In this document: piece by piece, positions 35,748 through 43,945 of the stretch
Layout of the letters: every line of letters starts with the position of its first letter
How positions within the stretch are numbered: position 1 is the first letter of the stretch
NCBI RefSeq assembly: GCF_015999265.1
Contig: NZ_JAEAGR010000002.1
Coordinates: 186,001 to 250,000 of the forward strand
Length of the DNA stretch: 64,000 bases
From: Mobilitalea sibirica
GTDB lineage: Bacteria > Bacillota > Clostridia > Lachnospirales > Lachnospiraceae
Direction: 5' to 3'
Notes under the pieces: generated by a model
Database searches by the model: none
Seen by the model: the letters and a program-made list of their open reading frames with translations, nothing else
Told to the model about the DNA's origin: nothing
Made by a program: the position numbers and the translations under genes

Positions 35748-35873
35748 GATATGCAATTATCAGAATTACATGCAGAAAGAAAGTATAGATAGAAGGACAA
35801 TTCTCCATTATATCTTCACATAGAAGCCTTATAATATAGTTCGGAAATAAGTTTTTAAATTAGGAGGTTTCTT

Positions 35874-36194
35874 ATGAATACGGAAAATACGGATAACACA
35901 GATGTTACAGATAACAATGCAAAAGGATGTCATAACCATAATCATAGTCCCAAAAAACATATACTTCATATGATAATATGCTGCGGATTACCTATTTTAA
36001 TTATATTAGCATTGCCCTTAATTGCTAGTATTAATTCGGGAGTTGCAGCAATCTTAGGGGTTATAGCCCCATTTATATGTCCTGTAATGATGGGCGGTAT
36101 GATGTTTATGATGTTTAAGGGAAATAAACATGGTAAAGAAACAAATACTCAGAAGGAAATGATGCTTAGCGAAAAAGAAAGTAGAAGATTTTAA
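35874..36194 (+). CDS. Small His/Met-rich membrane protein
   Basis: Protein of 106 residues: a polar N-terminus with repeated Asn-Thr-Asp, a His cluster (GCHNHNHSPKKHILH), two membrane helices (about 33-50 and 56-75, with a Cys pair ICC and a CPVMMGGMMFMMF segment) and a charged tail. Family unknown to me. His, Cys and Met are the classical ligands for copper or related metals, and the gene is the last of the two-component operon, with AGGAGG upstream and a terminator at 36206. Confidence 0.72.
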   Translation: MNTENTDNTDVTDNNAKGCHNHNHSPKKHILHMIICCGLPILIILALPLIASINSGVAAILGVIAPFICPVMMGGMMFMMFKGNKHGKETNTQKEMMLSEKESRRF

Positions 36195-36205
36195 TATGAT
36201 ATCTA

Positions 36206-36249
36206 AAAATGGGATTGATTCTTGCAATGAAGAAACAATCCCATTTTTA
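36206..36249 (+). terminator. Terminator of the metal-response operon
   Basis: A 17-bp stem with one mismatch (36207-36223 with 36230-36246, including TGGGATTG/CAATCCCA) and a T run. Confidence 0.85.
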
Positions 36250-36441
36250 TGTAATAGGATATTGCCTCTGCTAAGTATGTTCACTCAAGCGTAAGGAAAA
36301 TTATAACTTCGTGAACACTTTAGGCGCGGATAATGTTCTAAGGACAATTCTTTTTATCTGTTTTTGTCTAATCTCCATTAATTCTTCAGATAATTATAGT
36401 ATATTACTAAGCAAGTATATCAGTTGAGAGGAGATTTTGTT

Positions 36442-38751
36442 GTGGTAATAACAAAAAAGGTTAAAACATTTATATTACTTAGTATTTTCTTTATATCAGT
36501 ATCATTATTTTTATATCAGGTAATTTTAACAAGAATCTATTCAGCTATATTGTCTTATCATTATGTTTTTCTTATCACATCTTTAGCAGTGTTTGGGCTA
36601 GGTATTGGTAGTATTATAGCATACTTATTAAGAAAAAATAAAAGGTATGCATTTGATGCTATTAAAACAGAAGCGTGGAAAGATAGTATAGGTATGCTAT
36701 CGATCTCTTTATCATTAAGCTTTATATCCTCATTTCTATTGATTTATTTTTTATCCTTTACGAATAGTGTGATTATTTATATCTTTTTAGGTATTGCTTC
36801 TTTTATAATAGGAGGTTTTTTATATTCAATCTTATTTACTTCATTTACAGATATTAGTGGAAAGCTTTACTTTGTAGACCTGATTGGATCCGGTATAGGA
36901 AGTATGGTAATAATATTACTGTTGAATCAAACAGGAATGATACGGACAGTTTTAACGTTAAGTATTATCGTAATCATACCTGCTTTAATTTTACCATCGC
37001 TTAAGAAATTAAAGACTGCTGGTTTTATATTACTTTTCATTATGATTACAGGATTACTATTACCCGGTCAATATATTTATTCAATTGAAAAAAACTTCAT
37101 GGGTATTACAAAAAATGAGCATAAAACATATGGTAACCTAAAAAGGAACGGAATGTCACCGGAAATCGTTTATACAAAGTGGAATGAGTTCTCCCGCACG
37201 GATGTGATTAAATATGATGATGAAGATTCGATGGTTGTAACCATCGATGGTTCAGCCAATGCACCTATGCATAAGTTTGATGGCAATGTGGAGAATCTGG
37301 AAAAGTATAAAAGTGAAATCAGTTATTTACCCTTTGCAATTGGGGAAAATAATAAAACACTACTGATCGGAACCGGTGGTGGTAGTGACGTTTTATATGC
37401 TCTGGCAGGTGGCAGTCAAGATATTACGGCAGTTGAAATAAATACATCCAGTATAGATGCTGTAAAAGCCTTTAGCGAATTCAATGGAAATATATATAAC
37501 AGACCGGAAGTTAAAGTATTTGGTGAAGATGGTAGAAACTTTGTAAGAAAATCAAAGGAAACGTATGACTTGATATTTATGTCACTTGTTATGACCAACA
37601 CAACGCAAGGAATGGGATATTCATTATCAGAAAACTATATTTATACCATGGAAGCAATGAATGATTATCTAGACAGCTTAAATAATAACGGAAAAATAGC
37701 ATTTTTGGCTCATGGTATTAATGACTTTAGTAAGATTATAGCAACAGCACTTCAGACATTGAGTGAGAGAGGCATTCCTATGAATGAAATACCAAACTAT
37801 ATGGCGTTAATATCGAATGTCTCGGTAAGACATGGAGGAGTTGAGCTTCATTCCCCGACAGTAATCATAAAAAACAAACCATTTAGTATGGAAGAGAGTA
37901 ATGAAATTAATAAACTAGCGACTGAAAATGGTATTTTAACAATATTTGTACCAAACGTATATGAGGAAGGTCCCTTCAAAAAAATAAAGCAAGGGCAAAT
38001 GTCATTAAATGAATATATTGAAAGTTTTGAAATTAATGTAATTCCTGCCACGGATGATAAACCATACTTTTATAATTATTACAAAGGGGTACCAGGGATT
38101 CTATTATTCATTTTAATCATATTAATCATAGGAAGCTTTGTTATGTTTACACCATTTGTTATAAAGAATAGAGCGACCACACAAACGACGTATTTTGGAC
38201 TTCTAGGTATGGGTTTTATGATGATTGAGGTACCACTTATTCAAAAATTTATTCTATATCTGGGACACCCAACCTTAGCATTTACCTTTGTTCTGGCAGG
38301 ACTATTAGTTGGAAGTGGAATTGGCGGATACTTTAGTCATAAGATAATATTTAATAAATTAAAAGCCTTTTATTTACCTGCTGCTATGGTCGCATTCATT
38401 AACATAATATTACTACTGACACTTAACCTTATCTTTGAGAGTACATCAAATCTGGCTTTAATCGCAAGAGTTCTAATTGCGGTTATCTTGGTAATGATAC
38501 AAGGGTTCTTTATGGGAATGCCATTCCCCAGGGGCATTAAGTTAATTGGTGAAAGCGGAAAGAAAGAAATAGTCCCTGTTATGTGGGGTGTCAATGGAAT
38601 AACATCGGTGATTGGATCTGTATTATCAACTGTGCTTTCAATGTTAATCGGTTTTACAGGAGCCATGACAGTAGGTATCGTGGTTTATGTATTGGTTAGC
38701 TTTTTTAATGAAGTTAAATTTGATAACAAAACAGCTATGATTAATTCTTAA
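36442..38751 (+). CDS. Polytopic membrane protein with spermidine-synthase-like domain
   Basis: Protein of 769 residues. The N-terminus has about six to seven membrane helices (residues 7-215). It then has a cytosolic aminopropyltransferase-like domain with the SAM/dcSAM-binding loop IGTGGGSDVLYALAGG (around 309), VEIN at about 331 and GEDGRNF at about 357, and finally about six further helices (550-765). Proteins of this fused layout are annotated as membrane spermidine synthase-like, but many lack proof of polyamine synthesis. A GTG at 36442 is chosen over a TTG at 36424 because GAGAGGAG lies at 36426-36433. No other polyamine genes are nearby. Confidence 0.82.
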   Translation: MVITKKVKTFILLSIFFISVSLFLYQVILTRIYSAILSYHYVFLITSLAVFGLGIGSIIAYLLRKNKRYAFDAIKTEAWKDSIGMLSISLSLSFISSFLLIYFLSFTNSVIIYIFLGIASFIIGGFLYSILFTSFTDISGKLYFVDLIGSGIGSMVIILLLNQTGMIRTVLTLSIIVIIPALILPSLKKLKTAGFILLFIMITGLLLPGQYIYSIEKNFMGITKNEHKTYGNLKRNGMSPEIVYTKWNEFSRTDVIKYDDEDSMVVTIDGSANAPMHKFDGNVENLEKYKSEISYLPFAIGENNKTLLIGTGGGSDVLYALAGGSQDITAVEINTSSIDAVKAFSEFNGNIYNRPEVKVFGEDGRNFVRKSKETYDLIFMSLVMTNTTQGMGYSLSENYIYTMEAMNDYLDSLNNNGKIAFLAHGINDFSKIIATALQTLSERGIPMNEIPNYMALISNVSVRHGGVELHSPTVIIKNKPFSMEESNEINKLATENGILTIFVPNVYEEGPFKKIKQGQMSLNEYIESFEINVIPATDDKPYFYNYYKGVPGILLFILIILIIGSFVMFTPFVIKNRATTQTTYFGLLGMGFMMIEVPLIQKFILYLGHPTLAFTFVLAGLLVGSGIGGYFSHKIIFNKLKAFYLPAAMVAFINIILLLTLNLIFESTSNLALIARVLIAVILVMIQGFFMGMPFPRGIKLIGESGKKEIVPVMWGVNGITSVIGSVLSTVLSMLIGFTGAMTVGIVVYVLVSFFNEVKFDNKTAMINS

Positions 38752-38923
38752 GAAAATAAAATAATAGAAGTATAGTTAGCATTTATTCGAGCTATAAATT
38801 GGATAAATATTGAAACTACAACTCCTAAACCTGGATATATATAGAATTGTTGCAAAATATGTGCAAATATGGTATAAATAGATGTTCTATGGTTTACAAA
38901 AATTTTAGTATTCAGGAGGAGTT

Positions 38924-40153
38924 ATGAAAAAGATTCTATTATTTTTGACATTAATTGGGCTAGTTTTTACAAGCTTTGCAGGATGTGGTTCGAATAAAAA
39001 AACAGAAGAAGAATTAAGAGATGAAATCAGAGCAGAATTAGAAAAGGAATTGGAAGCAGAAGAGACGACTACCGACTCCACTGAGGATGAAAAGAAGCAA
39101 GTAGATAATCAATCCTCCAATCAAGACGTTGAAGTGAAAGAAGAAGGTACTGCTGATATCAGGAATAAAGATGCGATATATGAATTTGTGAAAGATAATA
39201 TCGTAGATATTTCAAGAGATAGCTTTGACACCTGGGAAATGTATCATTTTGATATTACCGGCGACGGCAAAGAGGAAGCATTGCTAGTAAGTACTTATGG
39301 TGCTGACTGGTACAATAAAATGGAAATAATAAGTGCTGATACAGGAGTATATGAAAGAATAGATTCAGATATTATATTGGCAAAGAACGGTAATACCCCA
39401 TCCTATCAGGATGGATTGTTAGTAGTTCAAAAAGATACAAGCGGATCAGGTATTCAAGAAACCTCAATGGATATTTATGAGTATAATGGTGTGTCTGTAA
39501 TACATACTTTAAACATGGTAACCTATTACAGATACGCCGGCCCCGGAGCTGATATCGAGGATATAGGGGAGATAAATGGTGATTTAACTGAATTTACTTA
39601 TACACTGACCCGTCATAATCTAACAGAAGGTACACAGGAGCTGTTGCAAGAAATTGATTATACCAAATATGATAGCGAGTTAGGGTTTGTTACTAATGTT
39701 ATCTATGATGTCAATACTAGTGGGAACCAATTTCCAGATTTAACGGTATATCAATCTGAAACAATAAGAGGAGATAAAATTAGTTACGGAGATTATGCAG
39801 CCGTAATTGTTCCTCAATATCCTGAAGATGGTTCTAATTATAGGATGCTGGATCATATGCCTTTTGTTGATAATCCTGAGGGCTTTCCTCTTAATTTTGC
39901 AGTATTCGGTTTGTTGCAGAATACGAAAATAACATTATATCAGGGAATGGATGATACAGGAGACACAAGAGATATTGGTAATTTAGAAAATACAGTATTA
40001 GAAATACATGCTGATTTACAGACTGATATGTCATACTATCATATATCAGGTGAAGTATTTATAGGTGATGATACCTATATTCCGGTAGAATTTACTTTGG
40101 ATAATATGCGTGATGCTTCTGAATATTCTGTTTATAAAGTTACTCCGGAATAA
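38924..40153 (+). CDS. Lipoprotein with coiled-coil linker and FG-GAP-like segment
   Basis: Surface lipoprotein of 409 residues. The signal ends in the lipobox SFAGCG. A highly charged helical linker (Glu/Lys/Arg, about 25-75) follows. The main domain begins near NKDAIYEFVKDN and contains FDITGDGKEEALLVSTYG, a calcium-loop-like DxTGDGxxE motif seen in FG-GAP/VCBS-type repeats. The last 120 residues form a separate beta-rich domain. The function is unknown. AGGAGGAG precedes the ATG. A copy of the PadR-type palindrome lies about 100 bp downstream. Confidence 0.78.
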   Translation: MKKILLFLTLIGLVFTSFAGCGSNKKTEEELRDEIRAELEKELEAEETTTDSTEDEKKQVDNQSSNQDVEVKEEGTADIRNKDAIYEFVKDNIVDISRDSFDTWEMYHFDITGDGKEEALLVSTYGADWYNKMEIISADTGVYERIDSDIILAKNGNTPSYQDGLLVVQKDTSGSGIQETSMDIYEYNGVSVIHTLNMVTYYRYAGPGADIEDIGEINGDLTEFTYTLTRHNLTEGTQELLQEIDYTKYDSELGFVTNVIYDVNTSGNQFPDLTVYQSETIRGDKISYGDYAAVIVPQYPEDGSNYRMLDHMPFVDNPEGFPLNFAVFGLLQNTKITLYQGMDDTGDTRDIGNLENTVLEIHADLQTDMSYYHISGEVFIGDDTYIPVEFTLDNMRDASEYSVYKVTPE

Positions 40154-40253
40154 GTAGTAGATTTTACATGTATTATGAGGATTGAATAATATATATGAAT
40201 AATTACCAGCAAAATAAATTAGAACTTAACAATTTCATAAAATACTAATAACA

Positions 40254-40304
40254 ATATCCAACGTTGATAATGATAATGTATCGACGTTGGATATATATTT
40301 TTTT
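40254..40304 (+). promoter_or_regulatory. Inverted PadR-type half sites that also resemble a terminator
   Basis: ATATCCAACGT (40254-40264) and ACGTTGGATAT (40284-40294) are perfect inverted copies with a 19-nt loop, followed by ATA and seven T (40298-40304). The sequence of the arms matches the operator found at the PadR promoter over 13-15 bases. It may be a terminator of the lipoprotein gene, an operator, or both. Confidence 0.55.
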
Positions 40305-40774
40305 GTCCTTTTACATTAAACGATATATTGATAAAAAAATAGGTAATAACTATGGTTCACCAGATAAGGATTAATATATCTATGGTCATTTAAGCATACT
40401 TATAGGTAATCGTGGAAGATAGTTTTAATACTAAGGTAGACAAAAACAAGGAGAGACTTTATAATGGTAGCGGTACATGAATAAGTAAATATTTCTATCA
40501 TATTTACTTATAAATGGAATAGTAGATTTAGAGTGTCGCACCTATATAGGTAAATTAGAGAATGCGCTATATAAAAACCTTAAGAATTATATTTGCTTAT
40601 AAGGTGAATAGGACTCTAATCATATTAATAATAAGGACTTGGAAGGAGGAATGGGTGTTTCTGTTTGATTATGACATCTGAAGGAGTTGCCTGATAAATT
40701 ATGAGATGCTAGCAGTAATTAATATGCTCTTTGATTATCTGATCGTCATAAATACGTAACACTCAGTTTGATAT
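40305..40774. other. Non-coding stretch before rlmD
   Basis: About 470 bp, AT-rich. Only tiny frames are visible, for example a six-codon one after AAGGAGAG near 40449. I see no riboswitch or strong hairpin. The rlmD start lacks an obvious Shine-Dalgarno sequence. Confidence 0.4.
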
Positions 40775-42154
40775 ATGAAAAAAGGACAGATTTATGAAGG
40801 AAGAGTAGAAAGAGTTGATTTTCCGAATAAGGGAATCGTTAAGATAGAAGAAGATAAAGTTATTGTAAAAAACAGTATTCCGGGACAAAAAGTAAGTTTT
40901 GCAATCAACAAAATTCGTAGCGGAAGGGCGGAAGGCAAATTATTTGAAGTTATAGAAAAATCACCACTTGAGACAAGAGGACAGGAATGTACCAGCTTTT
41001 TTGATGGTTGTGGAGGTTGCAGCTATCAGACTATGTCCTATGATGATCAGCTTACAATGAAGAAAGACCAGGTGAAGCGATTACTTGACCAGGTATGTGA
41101 AGATTATACCTTTGAGGGTATACTGGGAAGCCCTAAGGAATGGGGCTATCGTAATAAGATGGAATTTTCCTTTGGGGATGAGTATAAGGACGGTCCCTTA
41201 GCCCTCGGACTTCATAAGAAGGGTAGCTTTCATGATATCCTTACGGTTAATCATTGTGCAATAGTGGATAAGGACTATAATAAAATCCTTACCTGTGTAT
41301 TAGATTATTGTTCGGAGCAGGGGCTTGGTTACTACCGTAAGCTACGCCACGAAGGATATCTTAGACATCTTTTGGTTAGAAAGGGAGCTAAAACAGGGGA
41401 GATATTGATTAATATCGTAACCTCTTCGCAGGAACCGGAACATCAAGTAGATGTATTTGAACCCATGGTTGGGTTGCTTCAAAAACTCTCCTTAGAGGGT
41501 GAGATAGTCGGTATTCTTCATACCTATAATGACAGTCAGGCAGATGTGATTAAGAGTGACCATATGAGAATTTTATATGGAAGAGAGTATCTGTATGAGG
41601 AATTATTGGATCTGAAATTCAAGATATCCATCTTTTCTTTCTTCCAGACCAATTCCTTAGGAGCGGAAGTACTTTATACTAAGGCAAGGGATTACGTTGG
41701 AGAAACCAAAGATAAGAATATATTTGACTTATACAGCGGTACCGGAACGATTGCTCAGCTTCTGGCTCCGGTTGCAGGCAAAGTAACCGGTGTGGAGATT
41801 GTCGAGGAAGCAGTCGAAGCAGCCAGAGATAACGCTGCAATGAACGGACTGACTAACTGTGAGTTTATCTCCGGGGATGTGTTAAAGGTAATTGATGAAC
41901 TAAAGGAGAATAAACCGGATATCATTGTTCTTGATCCACCACGAGAAGGAATACATCCAAAGGCGTTGGATAAAATCATCAATTTTGGAGTGGATCGAAT
42001 TGTATATATCTCCTGCAAGCCTACCTCCCTTGTACGTGATCTTGAGTTACTACAGGCAAGGGGATATAAGGTGGTAAAAGCATGTGCGGTGGATATGTTT
42101 CCGCAGACGGTTCACGTTGAGACGGTTGTATTGATGTCAAGGGTTGAGAAATAA
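40775..42154 (+). CDS. rlmD: 23S rRNA (uracil-5-)-methyltransferase, RlmD family
   Basis: TrmA/RumA-family enzyme of 459 residues that methylates uridine C5 in 23S rRNA with SAM. It has an N-terminal TRAM RNA-binding domain (1-60), iron-sulphur cysteines Cys72, Cys79 and Cys82 (ECTSFFDGCGGCSYQ) with a fourth in NHCAIVD, a SAM domain (FDLYSGTGTIAQLLA, GVEIVEEAV), LDPPREG and the catalytic Cys in YISCKPTSLVRDL. Firmicutes often have two or three paralogues, so the exact target (U1939, U747 or tRNA U54) is not certain. A terminator follows at 42185. Confidence 0.9.
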   Translation: MKKGQIYEGRVERVDFPNKGIVKIEEDKVIVKNSIPGQKVSFAINKIRSGRAEGKLFEVIEKSPLETRGQECTSFFDGCGGCSYQTMSYDDQLTMKKDQVKRLLDQVCEDYTFEGILGSPKEWGYRNKMEFSFGDEYKDGPLALGLHKKGSFHDILTVNHCAIVDKDYNKILTCVLDYCSEQGLGYYRKLRHEGYLRHLLVRKGAKTGEILINIVTSSQEPEHQVDVFEPMVGLLQKLSLEGEIVGILHTYNDSQADVIKSDHMRILYGREYLYEELLDLKFKISIFSFFQTNSLGAEVLYTKARDYVGETKDKNIFDLYSGTGTIAQLLAPVAGKVTGVEIVEEAVEAARDNAAMNGLTNCEFISGDVLKVIDELKENKPDIIVLDPPREGIHPKALDKIINFGVDRIVYISCKPTSLVRDLELLQARGYKVVKACAVDMFPQTVHVETVVLMSRVEK

Positions 42155-42184
42155 GAGTGTAATAGTGCTTGATATAAAGGGATT

Positions 42185-42235
42185 TCCGTGATTTTGAACT
42201 CATATTCAAGCTGGGTTCTAGGTCACGGATTTTTT
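42185..42235 (+). terminator. Terminator of rlmD
   Basis: TCCGTGA (42185-42191) pairs with TCACGGA (42223-42229); an inner GAAC/GTTC pairing extends the stem, and TTTTTT follows. Confidence 0.75.
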
Positions 42236-42277
42236 ATTGTAAGAACATATCCAAAATTGAAAAATCGTAGGGTTGTG

Positions 42278-42420
42278 TGGATAAAATTACTTTTTGCCTT
42301 GTGAGTTGACGGAATTACTGTAAAAAATGTGGCGAGTGGATAAAATTACTGTAAAAAATGTGGCGAGTGGATAAAATTACTGTAAAAATGGGGTTAAGTT
42401 GACAAAATTGCTGTAGCAAA
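42278..42420. repeat. 31-bp tandem repeats at the left edge of the defence island
   Basis: Three full 31-bp units (42306-42336, 42337-42367, 42368-42398) with partial units on both sides share the core AAATTACTGTA. Units two and three both begin TGGATAAAATTACTGTAAAA. There are no spacers. Multiple short end repeats are known from IS21-type insertion sequence ends, so this may be a remnant end of such an element or an iteron-like binding array. Nothing else is seen between the rlmD terminator and the promoter at 42465. Confidence 0.7.
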
Positions 42421-42452
42421 AAAATTAGAAACAAAAATTATTTTCAACAAAA

Positions 42453-42493
42453 GGCGTCAAGTACTTGACGCCGAAAACGGAACATGATATACT
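42453..42493 (+). promoter_or_regulatory. Methylation-sensitive promoter of the LlaJI-type operon (GACGC palindrome over -35)
   Basis: A perfect 20-bp palindrome GGCGTCAAGTACTTGACGCC (42453-42472) contains two inverted GACGC sites (42454-42458 on the minus strand, 42467-42471 on the plus strand). The -35 box TTGACG (42465-42470) lies inside it, and TATACT (42488-42493) follows after exactly 17 bp. GACGC is the recognition sequence of LlaJI, whose operon layout is the same as here. Confidence 0.8.
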
Positions 42494-42541
42494 TAGTTAT
42501 GTTAAATTTGCACTATTTATTTGATGAAATGAGGCTACCCC

Positions 42542-43936
42542 ATGATAGATTTAAGTAATTTTAAACTATGGCTTACAGAAAACAAAGATTATTCTGTAAA
42601 AACCATTAGTAATCATGTATCAAGATTTAAAAGAGCTGATAATATACTTCCTTGGTTCAATGACACGGTATATCAATTTCGTTTGGAACAATCTGAAGCC
42701 TACCAGGCACTCTCTGTTGATGTGCGTTCCCAAATTAAGAAAGCCGTGAAATTATATTTTGAGTTTGTAAATTCTCATGAGACGCTTTGTACCGAAAGAC
42801 AAAGTGGCATGAAATTATTGTCTTTATTCGCCAATATAGGTGTTGCTGAGGCTTATTTAAAAGAAATAGGAATTGATGTGGTTATAGCTAATGAGCTGGT
42901 AGAAAGACGAGCAATTCTGTACTCAAAGATTTACCCAGAAACACATATGATCTGTGGTGATATTACCAACAGAGAGATTTTTGATAAAATTGTTAGGGAA
43001 TCTGTCGACAGAGGTGTAAATATTATTATGGCTACACCCCCCTGTCAAGGAATGAGTACTGTAGGACAAAAGGTTGTTGATGATGAAAGAAATAGACTTG
43101 TTTGTCAAGTTATCGATGCTATAAAAGAAATTAAGCCTAAATATGCTCTAATTGAAAATGTACCTATGTTTTTTAATACTGAAATTAAGGTTGGGGATAA
43201 GAAAATTCTCATTCCTGAACTTCTCGAAAGCGAGTTGGGCAACGACTATATAATTAATGGCTCAGTTATAGATACTAAAGACTATTCTGTTCCACAATCA
43301 AGAGAACGAGCCATTGTGTTATTGACGCGCAAAGCTAAAAATAAAGAATGGATTATTCCAGAAAAAGATGAGAAAGTAATCACCATGAGAGATGCAATAG
43401 GTGATCTGCCCAAGTTAGATCCTTTTGTTACAGATGTAGACGAAAAAGAACTATTAAAAATATTCCCTCATTATTATGAACGACGCGATAGAGCATTACA
43501 GATTTCTAAATGGCATAAACCACCTCACCATATAAAGCGTCAGGTTGTAGCTATGCAACACACTCCTTCTGGAAAAACAGCTTTTGACAACCCTGTATTT
43601 TACCCGGTGAAATCTAATGGAGAAGCCGTTAAAGGTTTTCGCAACACATATAAACGTCAAAATTGGGATACACCGGCATATACAGTGACTATGGATAATA
43701 GGAAAATTTCTTCTCAAGACAATGTTCACCCTGGAAGAGAGGAATACATTGATGAAAATGGGGATGTTATATATTCTGACGCAAGAGCATTAACATTGTA
43801 TGAACTCATGAAAATCATGAGCATCCCAAGTGATTGGCCAGTACCAGAAAATACTTCAGAAGCTTTTTTAAGAAGGATAATTGGAGAGGGAATACCTCCT
43901 TTATTTGTAAAAAAGGTCTTTGAGAAATTAATATAG
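42542..43936 (+). CDS. C5-cytosine DNA methyltransferase, M1 of LlaJI-type system, with extra N-terminal domain
   Basis: Methyltransferase of 464 residues. Residues 1-80 resemble the SAM-like core-binding domain of tyrosine recombinases (helical, with NFKLWLTENKDYSVKTISNH) and are absent from the second methyltransferase. The catalytic part starts at about residue 89 with motif I (LLSLFANIGVAEAYL), motif IV ATPPCQGMS (catalytic Cys168), motif VI ENVP (205-208), motif VIII QSRER (252-256) and motif X EGIPPLFVKK. It should transfer a methyl group from SAM to cytosine C5 in one strand of an asymmetric site. First gene of the operon, 9 bp before the second methyltransferase. Confidence 0.9.
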   Translation: MIDLSNFKLWLTENKDYSVKTISNHVSRFKRADNILPWFNDTVYQFRLEQSEAYQALSVDVRSQIKKAVKLYFEFVNSHETLCTERQSGMKLLSLFANIGVAEAYLKEIGIDVVIANELVERRAILYSKIYPETHMICGDITNREIFDKIVRESVDRGVNIIMATPPCQGMSTVGQKVVDDERNRLVCQVIDAIKEIKPKYALIENVPMFFNTEIKVGDKKILIPELLESELGNDYIINGSVIDTKDYSVPQSRERAIVLLTRKAKNKEWIIPEKDEKVITMRDAIGDLPKLDPFVTDVDEKELLKIFPHYYERRDRALQISKWHKPPHHIKRQVVAMQHTPSGKTAFDNPVFYPVKSNGEAVKGFRNTYKRQNWDTPAYTVTMDNRKISSQDNVHPGREEYIDENGDVIYSDARALTLYELMKIMSIPSDWPVPENTSEAFLRRIIGEGIPPLFVKKVFEKLI

Positions 43937-43945
43937 GAGGTTATT

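Noticed and set aside
42278..42420. Possible CRISPR array
   Set aside because: The 31-bp units are directly adjacent without spacers and no cas genes are near.
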